From the NCBI RefSeq assembly GCF_000702625.1, contig NZ_JNIS01000001.1, positions 2,112,001 through 2,176,000 on the forward strand: a stretch of DNA of 64,000 bases, in the 5' to 3' direction. This document shows positions 1-7,728 of this stretch, piece after piece; position 1 is the stretch's first letter; each line of letters opens with the position of its first letter. The position numbers and the translations under genes were made by a program. The stretch comes from Exiguobacterium oxidotolerans JCM 12280. GTDB taxonomy: Bacteria; Bacillota; Bacilli; Exiguobacteriales; Exiguobacteriaceae. The notes below the pieces were generated by a model that was given only the letters and a program-made list of their open reading frames with translations, made no database searches and was not told the DNA's origin.

Positions 1-1
1 A

Positions 2-286
2 ACGAACGTCATCGATAGTTTCTCGACAGATGGATTATTGAAGAAATTTGATTTGACGGTCCTTGAGGATGATAAAGAATTCTTCCCACCGTATTACGCG
101 GTTCCAATCGTTCGTCAAGAAACGTTGGATGAACACCCAGAGTTAAAAGAAATTCTCAATTTGTTAAAAGATAAAATCACGGATGAGAAGATGCAAGAAT
201 TGAACTTTAAGGCTGACGTCGAAAAAGAACGTCCAGAAGATGTCGCACGTGAGTTCTTGATTGAAGAAGGCATGATTAAAAAATAA
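2..286 (+). CDS. Glycine betaine/carnitine/choline ABC transporter substrate-binding protein, C-terminal part (partial)
   Basis: The frame is open from the first complete codon of the window, so the gene starts upstream and only the last 94 codons are seen. The residues [16 protein letters not shown] followed by an acidic stretch and [10 protein letters not shown] match the end of the OpuAC/OpuCC-type osmoprotectant-binding domain. These proteins sit outside the membrane, bind quaternary ammonium solutes and deliver them to an ABC permease for osmotic protection. Being followed directly by a strong terminator, this is the last gene of its operon. Which solute is bound cannot be told from this fragment. 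Confidence 0.85.
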   Translation, partial: TNVIDSFSTDGLLKKFDLTVLEDDKEFFPPYYAVPIVRQETLDEHPELKEILNLLKDKITDEKMQELNFKADVEKERPEDVAREFLIEEGMIKK

Positions 287-293
287 TAAAAAG

Positions 294-325
294 AGAGCCG
301 AGGCGGGAATCCGCTTCGGCTCTTT
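294..325 (+). terminator. Rho-independent terminator after the osmoprotectant-binding gene
   Basis: AGAGCCGAGGCGG and CCGCTTCGGCTCT pair over 13 bp with one G:U pair around a GAAT loop and are followed by TTTATAT. Confidence 0.85.
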
Positions 326-418
326 ATATGCGCGCTGACGCGCTATATCGTTTTGGAAAATAAGATCATTATTTTTTGATTCGACTAGCGAGCCAAGCGC
401 GAACAGTGTTTTGCTGAA

Positions 419-616
419 TCATACACGTTCTTCCTCTCTTGGTTGAGTTGTTCCTGAACTCAAAGATTTTTGCTCGGCATCATTAACAATACGCTGTTGG
501 ACTTCAATCGTCAACCAATCTGCTTCGTGTTCAGGTAATGTAGGAAGACCGTAACTTGGATTGCTCGTCGATAAAAATAAATCAGACATCCATCGCTCTT
601 CGAATAATGGAATCAT
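419..616 (-). CDS. Small hypothetical protein, 65 aa
   Basis: An ATG follows a strong GAGGGGGA ribosome binding site by about seven bases, which supports a real gene. The protein is short, polar, acidic toward the middle and ends in an Arg/Glu-rich tail (REEERV). No membrane segment or Cys motif is visible. It lies just downstream of, and in the same direction as, the gamma-carbonic anhydrase gene, and a perfect CcpA-box match lies about 100 bp upstream, so it may be catabolite regulated. I do not recognise the family. Confidence 0.6.
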   Translation of the reverse strand: MIPLFEERWMSDLFLSTSNPSYGLPTLPEHEADWLTIEVQQRIVNDAEQKSLSSGTTQPREEERV

Positions 617-713
617 CTCATATCCCCCTCAATCTCGATTCATGTGCTACACCTTTAGTGTACGCGCAACATGTAAACGAACGAGAGGGGAAATGTTAAA
701 AACAGGTGAACTT

Positions 714-727
714 TGTAAACGTTTTCA
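714..727. promoter_or_regulatory. Candidate CcpA (cre) site
   Basis: TGTAAACGTTTTCA fits the cre consensus TGWAARCGYTWWCA at every position. It overlaps the stop codon of the carbonic-anhydrase gene and lies upstream of the 65-aa gene; a TTTACA on the minus strand inside the box could be a -35. The target gene is inferred. Confidence 0.55.
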
Positions 728-1264
728 CAAGGTTGTCATATCTTCAGATACTGGTACGCAATCAGCAGCGTACTGTTGTCCGCGCTTGATATATTTTTTG
801 ACCGTCCGTTCCATGATGAACCGGTCGTGATCATTGATTTCGCGAATGACTTTTGCAGGGACGCCCATGACAAGTGAATTCGGAGGGACGACCATCTTAG
901 GTGGAACGAGACTACCGGCAGCGACGAACGAACCTGTTCCGATTTCTGCTTCGTCTAAAATCGTTGCGGACATGCCGATTAATGCGCCTTTTCGAATGAT
1001 GCCCCCGTGAATCATGGCCATATGCCCAATCGTGACATCATCTTCGATAATCGTTGAGTATTCCTCATATTGATGAATCATTGAACCATCTTGAATGTTA
1101 ACCCGCTCCCCGATGGAGATGAGCCCTTCATCTCCGCGGATGACGGTGTTGAACCAGACACTTGAATCTTTCCCGATTTCGACTTCACCGATGACTTTTG
1201 CACCGTCTGCGATATATACGCTTGGATCGACCTTTGGAATTAAGTTTCCGACACGATACTTCAT
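725..1264 (-). CDS. Gamma-carbonic anhydrase family protein (YtoA/YrdA-like hexapeptide protein)
   Basis: This 179-aa protein has the left-handed beta-helix pattern of hexapeptide repeats through residues 10-150 (for example IGEVEIGKDSSVWFNTVIRG). The metal-binding histidines of the gamma-CA family are in MIHQ and IGHMAMIHG. Family members bind a divalent metal in a trimer; some hydrate CO2, while for many Bacillus homologues (YtoA) activity is not proven. Length is normal. It is transcribed divergently from adenine deaminase, with no clear pathway link. Confidence 0.88.
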   Translation of the reverse strand: MKYRVGNLIPKVDPSVYIADGAKVIGEVEIGKDSSVWFNTVIRGDEGLISIGERVNIQDGSMIHQYEEYSTIIEDDVTIGHMAMIHGGIIRKGALIGMSATILDEAEIGTGSFVAAGSLVPPKMVVPPNSLVMGVPAKVIREINDHDRFIMERTVKKYIKRGQQYAADCVPVSEDMTTL

Positions 1265-1336
1265 GATTGCTTGTCCTCACTTTCGATTAAGAATTACCTC
1301 TTTTATCTTGAACTCCCGAAAAATAAATTGCAACTG

Positions 1337-1355
1337 CTTACAATCTAATTGTAAG
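1337..1355. promoter_or_regulatory. Palindrome in the ytoA-ade divergent region, candidate operator
   Basis: CTTACAAT and ATTGTAAG form a perfect 8-bp inverted repeat with a 3-nt centre. It overlaps the spacer and -10 of a possible promoter, TTGCAA (1328) and TAAGAT (1352) spaced by 18. The position between divergent genes suggests an operator, but no regulator can be named. It is not a purine riboswitch by sequence. Confidence 0.4.
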
Positions 1356-1391
1356 ATGGTAAAAATACCGGTCATTATAGGAGGATATAGG

Positions 1392-3128
1392 ATGGATACT
1401 ACAGTTCGGGCAAGACTTATCGCGATTGCGGCGAAAAAACAGAAAGCGGCAATTGTCTATCAAGGCATTCAGGTCATTGACGTGATGACACGTGAGACCT
1501 ATCAAGCGGATGTCGCAATCGACTCAGGCTACATCGCAGCCGTTGGGGACGGTTATGAAGGGGAAGAGAACATTGATGGAACGGATCAATATATCGCACC
1601 GAGTTTCATCGATGGACACGTCCATATCGAATCTTCGATGGTGACGCCGAGTGAATATGAACAAGCCATCTTACCGCTCGGAGTGACGACGGTGATCGCC
1701 GATCCGCACGAAATTGCTAACGTCAAAGGTGCAGACGGTCTACAGTTCATGTTAGATGATGCGGAACAGCTTCGTCTTGATGTACGGATGATGTTACCGA
1801 GCTGTGTTCCGGCGACGTCGTTCGAACACGCAGGGGCGTCGTTAAAGGCAGCCGACTTAGCGCCGTTCGTCAATCATCCGGGTGTCCATGGATTAGGGGA
1901 AGTGATGGATTACCCGGCGGTCGAACGTGCCGATGCGGACATGCTACAGAAAATCGAGCAGATTGAAGCAGCAGGGAAGCTCGTTGATGGTCATGCAGCA
2001 GGTCTTGGTGCACGTGAAGTCAACATCTACGGAGTTGCCGGCATTCGGACGGACCATGAAGCGGTTACGAAAGAAGAAGCGCTCATACGTGCACGCAGAG
2101 GGCTGTATGTCGAAGTCCGTGAAGGATCGGCAGCCCGAAATTTAAAAGAAGTACTGGATGCCGTAACAGAAAGCAATGCGAGTCGCTTCTTATTCTGTAC
2201 AGACGATAAGCATTTGGATGATACATTACGTGAGGGAACGATCGACTACAACGTGCGTTATGCAATCGAACATGGGATTAAATGGGAAACGGCATATGCG
2301 ATGGCATCACTCCATGCAGCAAATGCCTATGCATTACAAGATCGCGGGGCAATCGTCCCAGGACGCCGGGCGGATTATGTTCTTTTGACGGATCCTGATC
2401 GTGTAGTGATTCGTGAAGTGTTCGTGAAAGGCGAGCCGGTCGCTCGAGATGGTAAAACAATCATTACGTCTCCGAAAGTAACGGTCCCACCTAATTTGCG
2501 CGGTGAATTAAAAACGAAAGAAATCACGGACACAGTGTTTGAACTGCCACTCGCGCACCCGAAAGCAAATGTTATCGGAGTTATTCCGAAAAGCATTGTT
2601 ACGAATCATCTCGTGTTGGATGTGCCCGTCGTCGATGGAATGTTTGTGCAGGATACAGCGCAAGATTTATTAAAGATTGCTGTCATCGAACGCCATAACG
2701 GAACAGACTTCTCAGCAGTTGGCATCGTCCAAGGCTTCGGTATGAAACGTGGAGCGATTGCCGCGACGGTCGCCCATGATTCACATAACCTCGTCATCGT
2801 CGGTACTTCAGATGCGGAGATGAAGCTTGCAGCAGAGCGTCTCGTTAAAGCGGGAGGAGGCGTCATCGCGGTCAAAGGTGAGGATGTCTTGGCAGAACTG
2901 CCACTTGAGATCGCCGGTTTGATGACGAGTCGTCCGTTCGAGGAAGTCGGAGCTACGTTAGAAAAGTTAAACGATGCGCTGGATGTATTAGAAGCGGATC
3001 GTTCATTCAATCCGTATTTGACGATGTCGTTCCTTTGCCTACCCGTCATTCCGAATTTGAAATTGACGGACAGTGGACTGTTTGACGTCAAAACCTTCCA
3101 ACATATTAAGACACAGGCGCTAAGATAA
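1392..3128 (+). CDS. ade: Adenine deaminase
   Basis: The 578-aa protein, starting 7 nt after a perfect AGGAGG, is full length for AdeC-type adenine deaminase, which converts adenine to hypoxanthine and ammonia in purine salvage. The amidohydrolase metal site is visible in PSFIDGHVHIESSM near residue 70, with ADPHEI and the later VDGHAAG and FCTDDKH blocks. The C-terminal domain ends SFLCLPVIPNLKLTD, typical for the family. The frame is open further upstream, but the strong ribosome binding site fixes the start. It is a single-gene unit closed by a terminator. Confidence 0.95.
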   Translation: MDTTVRARLIAIAAKKQKAAIVYQGIQVIDVMTRETYQADVAIDSGYIAAVGDGYEGEENIDGTDQYIAPSFIDGHVHIESSMVTPSEYEQAILPLGVTTVIADPHEIANVKGADGLQFMLDDAEQLRLDVRMMLPSCVPATSFEHAGASLKAADLAPFVNHPGVHGLGEVMDYPAVERADADMLQKIEQIEAAGKLVDGHAAGLGAREVNIYGVAGIRTDHEAVTKEEALIRARRGLYVEVREGSAARNLKEVLDAVTESNASRFLFCTDDKHLDDTLREGTIDYNVRYAIEHGIKWETAYAMASLHAANAYALQDRGAIVPGRRADYVLLTDPDRVVIREVFVKGEPVARDGKTIITSPKVTVPPNLRGELKTKEITDTVFELPLAHPKANVIGVIPKSIVTNHLVLDVPVVDGMFVQDTAQDLLKIAVIERHNGTDFSAVGIVQGFGMKRGAIAATVAHDSHNLVIVGTSDAEMKLAAERLVKAGGGVIAVKGEDVLAELPLEIAGLMTSRPFEEVGATLEKLNDALDVLEADRSFNPYLTMSFLCLPVIPNLKLTDSGLFDVKTFQHIKTQALR

Positions 3129-3146
3129 AGAAACCCGGATTAAAAA

Positions 3147-3184
3147 AGGTGAACACTCACTACGACTAGTGTTCACCTGCTTTA
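3147..3184 (+). terminator. Terminator after ade
   Basis: AGGTGAACACT and AGTGTTCACCT form an 11-bp perfect stem with a 10-nt loop, followed by a short T-rich stretch. Confidence 0.75.
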
Positions 3185-3376
3185 TTGATTTCCTTCCCGC
3201 CTCAAATCCCATCATTCCTTTACATTTGTTATTGAATCTTAATATTTTTCAAGTTGAATCATTATCTGATCCTTGTTATAGTTGTTTTTATATCATCTGT
3301 GAAAAACATCACTTTCAGTGAAACTTTTTAACCCTTGATTCGTAAAATATAAAAGAAAAAAGAAAGGAAGGATAGT

Positions 3377-3634
3377 ATGGATAAATCGTATTTTGAAGGA
3401 CATGAAGAACTGATTGCTTGCGTCTATCGCTCGTTCATCGACCAATTTCATGAGTTACCAGAGCGACGACGAACAAAACGTCAACTGCGAAACCTTGCAT
3501 TTTCTGTCATCCGTCAAGCAGGTCCGACCTATCAAGAGCGAACGGTGTTGTATGAATTTTTCGCCGAGTTTTTCAGAGCAGTAGAAGAAGGACAGCATGA
3601 AAAAATTGAATTCTATAAACAAATCGCACAGTAA
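3377..3634 (+). CDS. Hypothetical protein, 85 aa
   Basis: It has a good ribosome binding site (AAAGGAAGG, about 5 nt before ATG) and its own terminator overlapping the stop codon, so it is very likely expressed. The protein is soluble, helical in character and rich in Arg, Glu and aromatic residues (FAEFFRAVEEGQHEKIEFY). No motif or homologue is recognised. The neighbours, adenine deaminase and an oligopeptide-binding lipoprotein on the other strand, give no clue. Confidence 0.65.
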   Translation: MDKSYFEGHEELIACVYRSFIDQFHELPERRRTKRQLRNLAFSVIRQAGPTYQERTVLYEFFAEFFRAVEEGQHEKIEFYKQIAQ

Positions 3635-3672
3635 AGACCCCAGACGGCTCCGGCAGAAGGGGTCTTTGTTGT
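3633..3672 (+). terminator. Terminator after the 85-aa gene
   Basis: AAAGACCCC pairs with GGGGTCTTT around a 17-nt loop and is followed by a T-rich run; the stem begins inside the TAA stop. Confidence 0.8.
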
Positions 3673-3687
3673 TTTACAAAATAAAAA

Positions 3688-3721
3688 AATCCAAAAACCC
3701 ACCGGAATGGATTTTTGGATT
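3688..3721 (-). terminator. Terminator after the OppA-like gene
   Basis: Read on the minus strand, AATCCAAAAA and TTTTTGGATT pair around a GC-rich loop and a run of seven T follows. Confidence 0.7.
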
Positions 3722-3732
3722 GCAGATATTGT

Positions 3733-5367
3733 TTACTTAACTTCCATCCATTTAAAGCTCATGTCAGCACCAAATGGGTGGCGGTATAATTTGTCGATGT
3801 TAGCCCGTTGTAAGTAAGCTTCACCTTTTTGATAGATTGGAGCAATTGCATAATCTTCTGCGAGAAGCATTTTTTCAGCTTCTTGAAGATCAGACCAACG
3901 TTTTGCTTCATCTGTTTCTTTCTTCGCATCTTTAACAAGTTGATCAAACTCTTTATTCGAGTAGTTCATCCGGTTAAAGCTTCCGTCCGTTAACCACATG
4001 TCGAGGAACGTCATTGGATCCTGGTAATCAGGGCCCCAGCCGGCAGCGGAGATGTCATAGTCACCTTTTGACTCAAGGTCAAGGAAGTTTTTGAACGGTT
4101 GTTGCTTGATTTTGACCGTCAAGCCAGGCAAGTTCTTCTCGAGGTCACCTTTTAAGAATTCAGATACCTTTTTAAAGGCATCCTCATCTCGTGAAAGCAT
4201 ATCGAGTTCAACTGTTTTAACACCTAACTCTTTTAGACCGGCCTCCCAGGCTTTTTTCGCCTCTGCAGCGTCAAAGCTTTGAAGGTCTGGGTATTTCGCG
4301 CGGAAGTCTTCGCCGTCCGGTGTGAACGTGAAATCTTTTGCGACGATGAAGTTCGCAGGTTCTGATCCATCGTTCAGGATGACATCTGTGATGCCTTGCT
4401 TCTCGAAACCAAGCGCAAGAGCTTTACGGATGTTCTCATTTTGGAGTGCTTTATTTTTCTGGTTGAAGCGTAAGAAATTGATCCGTGCGTCTGGACGTGT
4501 TTTGTAGTCTTCTGACTGTTCGTATTGTGAAACGAATTCAGAAGTAATCGGTGCGAAATCAACTTCTTTTGACTCGAATAAGTTGACGCCGGTCGAGATT
4601 TCTTTTACGACCTTCACGTCGATCTTATCCATTTTGACGTTTGCTTTGTCCCAGTAATCTGGATTCTTTTTGTATGTCCATCCGGCGTTCGATTGCCAAT
4701 CTGACAAGATAAAAGGTCCATTGAAGTTCATTGATTCAACATTCATCGCGAATTTGTCGCCTTTTTCTTCGACGAATGATTGCTTAAGTGGTAAGTACGT
4801 AGGGAAACTCGTCAAACCAAGGAAATACGGTGCAGGTGCTTCGAGCTGAACTTCGAGCGTTTGGTCGTCGATTTTTTTGACGCCGAGTTCGTCGAGTTCT
4901 GCTTCACCCGCCATGATTTTATTGGCGTTCTTTAAATCCTGTAAGATGTACGCATATTCAGCACCTGTTTTCGGATCAAGTGCACGTTTCCATGAGTAAA
5001 TGAAATCATCCGCTGTGACGGATGAACCATCCGACCACTTTGCGTCTTTCCGTAGTTTGAAGGTATATGTTTGTTTATCATCGGATACTTCAACACTTTC
5101 AGCCATCCCAGGCGTTGGTTTATTTTCACCATCCAGACGATAAAGGCCTTCGAATACGTTGTTTGTCACGATGATTGATGTCGAGTCCGTCGTTTTCGTT
5201 GGATCGAGTTGTGGGACATCCGTTGTAGAGATGAATGTCACTTCTTGTTTTTTGTTACCATCTGATGACGAGCTACCGTTCGATTCATTATCCTGACCAC
5301 AAGCTGCTACTGCGAGTAGCGCCATGCTCGATAAGCCAGCAAAGGCGATTTTAGTCTGTTTCTTCAT
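3733..5367 (-). CDS. Oligopeptide ABC transporter substrate-binding lipoprotein (OppA/SBP_bac_5 family)
   Basis: The 544-aa protein has a lipoprotein signal ending LLAVAAC with the lipidated Cys at residue 23, a Ser/Gly/Asn linker, then an SBP_bac_5 domain (STTDVPQLDPTKTTDS, WSDGSSVTADDFIYSWKRALDP, YDISAAGWGPDYQDPMTFLD). It would be anchored outside the membrane and hand peptides to an Opp-type permease. No permease or ATPase gene is adjacent, so it is an orphan binding protein that probably shares components encoded elsewhere. The ribosome binding site lies in a run of seven G about 11 nt before the ATG. Substrate is not certain. Confidence 0.92.
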   Translation of the reverse strand: MKKQTKIAFAGLSSMALLAVAACGQDNESNGSSSSDGNKKQEVTFISTTDVPQLDPTKTTDSTSIIVTNNVFEGLYRLDGENKPTPGMAESVEVSDDKQTYTFKLRKDAKWSDGSSVTADDFIYSWKRALDPKTGAEYAYILQDLKNANKIMAGEAELDELGVKKIDDQTLEVQLEAPAPYFLGLTSFPTYLPLKQSFVEEKGDKFAMNVESMNFNGPFILSDWQSNAGWTYKKNPDYWDKANVKMDKIDVKVVKEISTGVNLFESKEVDFAPITSEFVSQYEQSEDYKTRPDARINFLRFNQKNKALQNENIRKALALGFEKQGITDVILNDGSEPANFIVAKDFTFTPDGEDFRAKYPDLQSFDAAEAKKAWEAGLKELGVKTVELDMLSRDEDAFKKVSEFLKGDLEKNLPGLTVKIKQQPFKNFLDLESKGDYDISAAGWGPDYQDPMTFLDMWLTDGSFNRMNYSNKEFDQLVKDAKKETDEAKRWSDLQEAEKMLLAEDYAIAPIYQKGEAYLQRANIDKLYRHPFGADMSFKWMEVK

Positions 5368-5476
5368 GTGAAAAATGACCCCCCCGATTAATTTAAAGTA
5401 ATTTCAGAAAAGTTTGAACATAATGTAAATTTAAGTGAAAATGAATGAAAATGCAACATAAATTTTCTGATAATTC

Positions 5477-6163
5477 TCACTGGTCGAGGTCTATTTGCTC
5501 AATTCCGAGCGATTTCAAGTAGTCATAAAGTATGAAAATCGTGACACGGTGAGGCGAGTACATCCGTAATGTCAATTGCTGTGGCGTGCCACGTAAACGA
5601 ATATTCGTAATCCGGACGCCCCGTTGTTCGAGCGCTTTTTTAACCGTCTCTGCATCGAGGGTTTCCGGTAAAGTCAAATGAGCGACGATGACGTTTGCTT
5701 CAAACCGGCTGTTGTTGAATCGTTTCATGATCCAGGTGATACTTTCGAGCGAAACGAATAGAAAAAGTACGAGAAAGCTTGACTCAATAATGAATCCTGC
5801 ACCGACGGCAATCCCGATGCCGCTCGCCGCCCAGATAATTGCTGCTGTCGTCAAACCACTGACGATATCATGTGGACGTCGGAGGATGACGCCGGCTCCA
5901 ATGAATCCAATTCCGGCGACGATTTGGGCGACGATTCGCATCGGATCCATTTGGACATGAGAGGCAATATCTTCATAAAAAATAACGGAGTTGATTGAAA
6001 CGATGGTTAACAGGCAACTGATCAGGGTAATTACGAGGCTAGTACGTATACCAACTGGCTTGTTTTTGACTTCACGTTCGAATCCGATAATGGTTCCAAA
6101 TGTTGCGGCAATCATTAATTTATATAAGTCTTCTAGTTGGAACGAATGCACCCATGCCATCAT
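5477..6163 (-). CDS. MgtC/SapB family membrane protein
   Basis: About five hydrophobic segments occupy the first 140 residues, including the signature GTIIGFEREVKNKPVGIRT and AGIGFIGAGVILR, followed by a C-terminal cytoplasmic ACT-like region. MgtC proteins are linked to magnesium limitation and control of ATP synthase or transporters in some bacteria, while many homologues are uncharacterised. The start region is TTG followed by three ATG codons; with AAAGGA at 6171-6176, the ATG at 6163 has the best spacing, but 6160 or 6166 are possible. It is divergent from the amino-acid antiporter, with a shared 115-bp region. Confidence 0.88.
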   Translation of the reverse strand: MMAWVHSFQLEDLYKLMIAATFGTIIGFEREVKNKPVGIRTSLVITLISCLLTIVSINSVIFYEDIASHVQMDPMRIVAQIVAGIGFIGAGVILRRPHDIVSGLTTAAIIWAASGIGIAVGAGFIIESSFLVLFLFVSLESITWIMKRFNNSRFEANVIVAHLTLPETLDAETVKKALEQRGVRITNIRLRGTPQQLTLRMYSPHRVTIFILYDYLKSLGIEQIDLDQ

Positions 6164-6177
6164 CATCAAATCCTTTC

Positions 6178-6205
6178 TTTACATTGAAGTGGGTTTTGTT
6201 ATAAT
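6178..6205 (+). promoter_or_regulatory. SigA-type promoter of the amino-acid antiporter
   Basis: TTTACA and TATAAT are spaced by 16 nt with an extended -10 (TGTTATAAT). The -35 overlaps the ribosome binding site of the divergent mgtC-like gene. The transcript would have a leader of about 65 nt. Confidence 0.7.
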
Positions 6206-6277
6206 GAACTTTGTGTCTTCGAATGAATATACGTTTGATATGAATAGATATACAGATTTGGAGGAAGTGTTTACATC

Positions 6278-7672
6278 ATGAATCAACAAAAGATTGGTTT
6301 TTTTGCATTAGCAGCAATGGTCATCGGTTCGATGGTTGGAGGGGGTGCCTTTAACCTGCCAGGAGCGATGGCTCAAAAAGCAAGTGCTGGTCCGATTTTA
6401 ATCGGTTGGAGCATCACAGGACTTGGTATGATTATGTTGGCATTAGTCTTTCAACACTTGGCGAATAGTAAGCCGGAGCTTGAAGGTGGTATTTATGCGT
6501 ATGCACGAGAAGGCTTCGGTCGTTTCGTTGGTTTCAATAGCGCTTGGGGATACTGGGTATCCGCCTGGATCGGTACCGTTGCGAATATCACGTTAGTCTT
6601 TAACGCACTCAGTTATTTCTTCCCGATTTTTTCAGCGGAAAATCGACTATTTTTATTGATGATGAGTGTCGTCGTCGTGTGGGGACTATTTTGGATTGTC
6701 TCGAGTGGGATTAAAGAAGCAACACTCGTTAACTTGATTACGACAATCGCTAAGCTTGTCCCCATCCTAATCTTCATTCTGCTCGTCGGGATTGCGTTTA
6801 ATGTACGCACGTTCAATCTCAATTTTTGGGGAGAGGGAACGGAGCTTGGATCGATTTTTGAACAAGTGAAGGGAACGATGCTTGTCACGCTTTGGGCATT
6901 CGTCGGGATTGAAGGAGCCGTCGTCTTATCGTCGCGTGCGAATAAGCGGAGTGATGTCGGTAAGGCGACCGTGACAGGTCTCATCGGCGTACTCGTCATT
7001 TACATCTTGATTTCAGTGTTATCACTCGGTGTCTTGACGCAAGAGCAACTAGCCGGATTAAATGAACCGACGATGGCGTATGTCTTGGAAGCCGCGATCG
7101 GACCGGTCGGTGCAACCATCATCATGATTGGATTAATTATCTCGTTGTCGGGTGCTTTGCTCGGTTGGACGATTTTAGCATCAGAGATTTCCTATCTTGT
7201 CGCAAAAGATGGAGCTTTTCCAAGAGTGTTCGCGAAGACGAACCGGAACGGAGCACCCGTCGGCGCATTGCTTATCACACAAATTGCGACACAACTCGTT
7301 GCGGCGGTTGCTTTGTTCTCGGCCCAAACGTATCTTGTTTTATCAAGTATTGCCGGGATTTGTGCACTTTTACCGTACTTGTTGTCGGCAGTCTATAGTG
7401 TTCGTTTCTCTAAAGCGGAACGCAATACGAAGATGTTGATTTTCTCTATTATTGCTTCCTTCTATTCGATTTGGCTCGTTTATGCGTCGGGTATTTGGTA
7501 CATCGTCATTGCAGCATTGGTTTATGCTCCAGGTATCATTGCCTACTCGTTAGCAGAACGTGAGCAAAAACGTAGTGGTATGTCACGTTACGAGATGATT
7601 GCGAGCGGTGTGCTCGTAATTTTAGCGGGGATCGCCATTTATGGTATGGTCGCTGGTCAAATCCAGTTGTAA
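6278..7672 (+). CDS. APC-family basic amino acid/polyamine antiporter (ArcD/YvsH-like)
   Basis: The 464-aa protein has about 12 to 13 membrane segments and the APC signature IGSMVGGGAFNLPGAMAQKA near residue 17. The features SITGLGMIMLALVFQHLA and ELEGGIYAYAREGFGRFVGF resemble arginine:ornithine or lysine antiporters. It probably exchanges a basic amino acid or its decarboxylation product across the membrane. The GGAGGAA sequence is 13 nt from the ATG, a long spacing, yet no nearer in-frame start exists. A strong terminator follows. Substrate is inferred from family resemblance; ornithine aminotransferase lies two genes away and may act in the same pathway. Confidence 0.85.
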   Translation: MNQQKIGFFALAAMVIGSMVGGGAFNLPGAMAQKASAGPILIGWSITGLGMIMLALVFQHLANSKPELEGGIYAYAREGFGRFVGFNSAWGYWVSAWIGTVANITLVFNALSYFFPIFSAENRLFLLMMSVVVVWGLFWIVSSGIKEATLVNLITTIAKLVPILIFILLVGIAFNVRTFNLNFWGEGTELGSIFEQVKGTMLVTLWAFVGIEGAVVLSSRANKRSDVGKATVTGLIGVLVIYILISVLSLGVLTQEQLAGLNEPTMAYVLEAAIGPVGATIIMIGLIISLSGALLGWTILASEISYLVAKDGAFPRVFAKTNRNGAPVGALLITQIATQLVAAVALFSAQTYLVLSSIAGICALLPYLLSAVYSVRFSKAERNTKMLIFSIIASFYSIWLVYASGIWYIVIAALVYAPGIIAYSLAEREQKRSGMSRYEMIASGVLVILAGIAIYGMVAGQIQL

Positions 7673-7677
7673 TCGTA

Positions 7678-7711
7678 AAAAAGGGCTGACTTTTGAGTCA
7701 GCCCTTTTTAT
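7678..7711 (+). terminator. Terminator after the antiporter
   Basis: AAGGGCTGAC and GTCAGCCCTT pair around TTTTGA, with A-run before and T-run after, so it may work for the convergent gene as well. Confidence 0.85.
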
Positions 7712-7728
7712 ATTTTCAACAAGCGATA

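Noticed and set aside
1265-1391. Purine riboswitch before adenine deaminase
   Set aside because: The conserved purine-aptamer blocks and kissing loops are absent; only a palindrome is seen.
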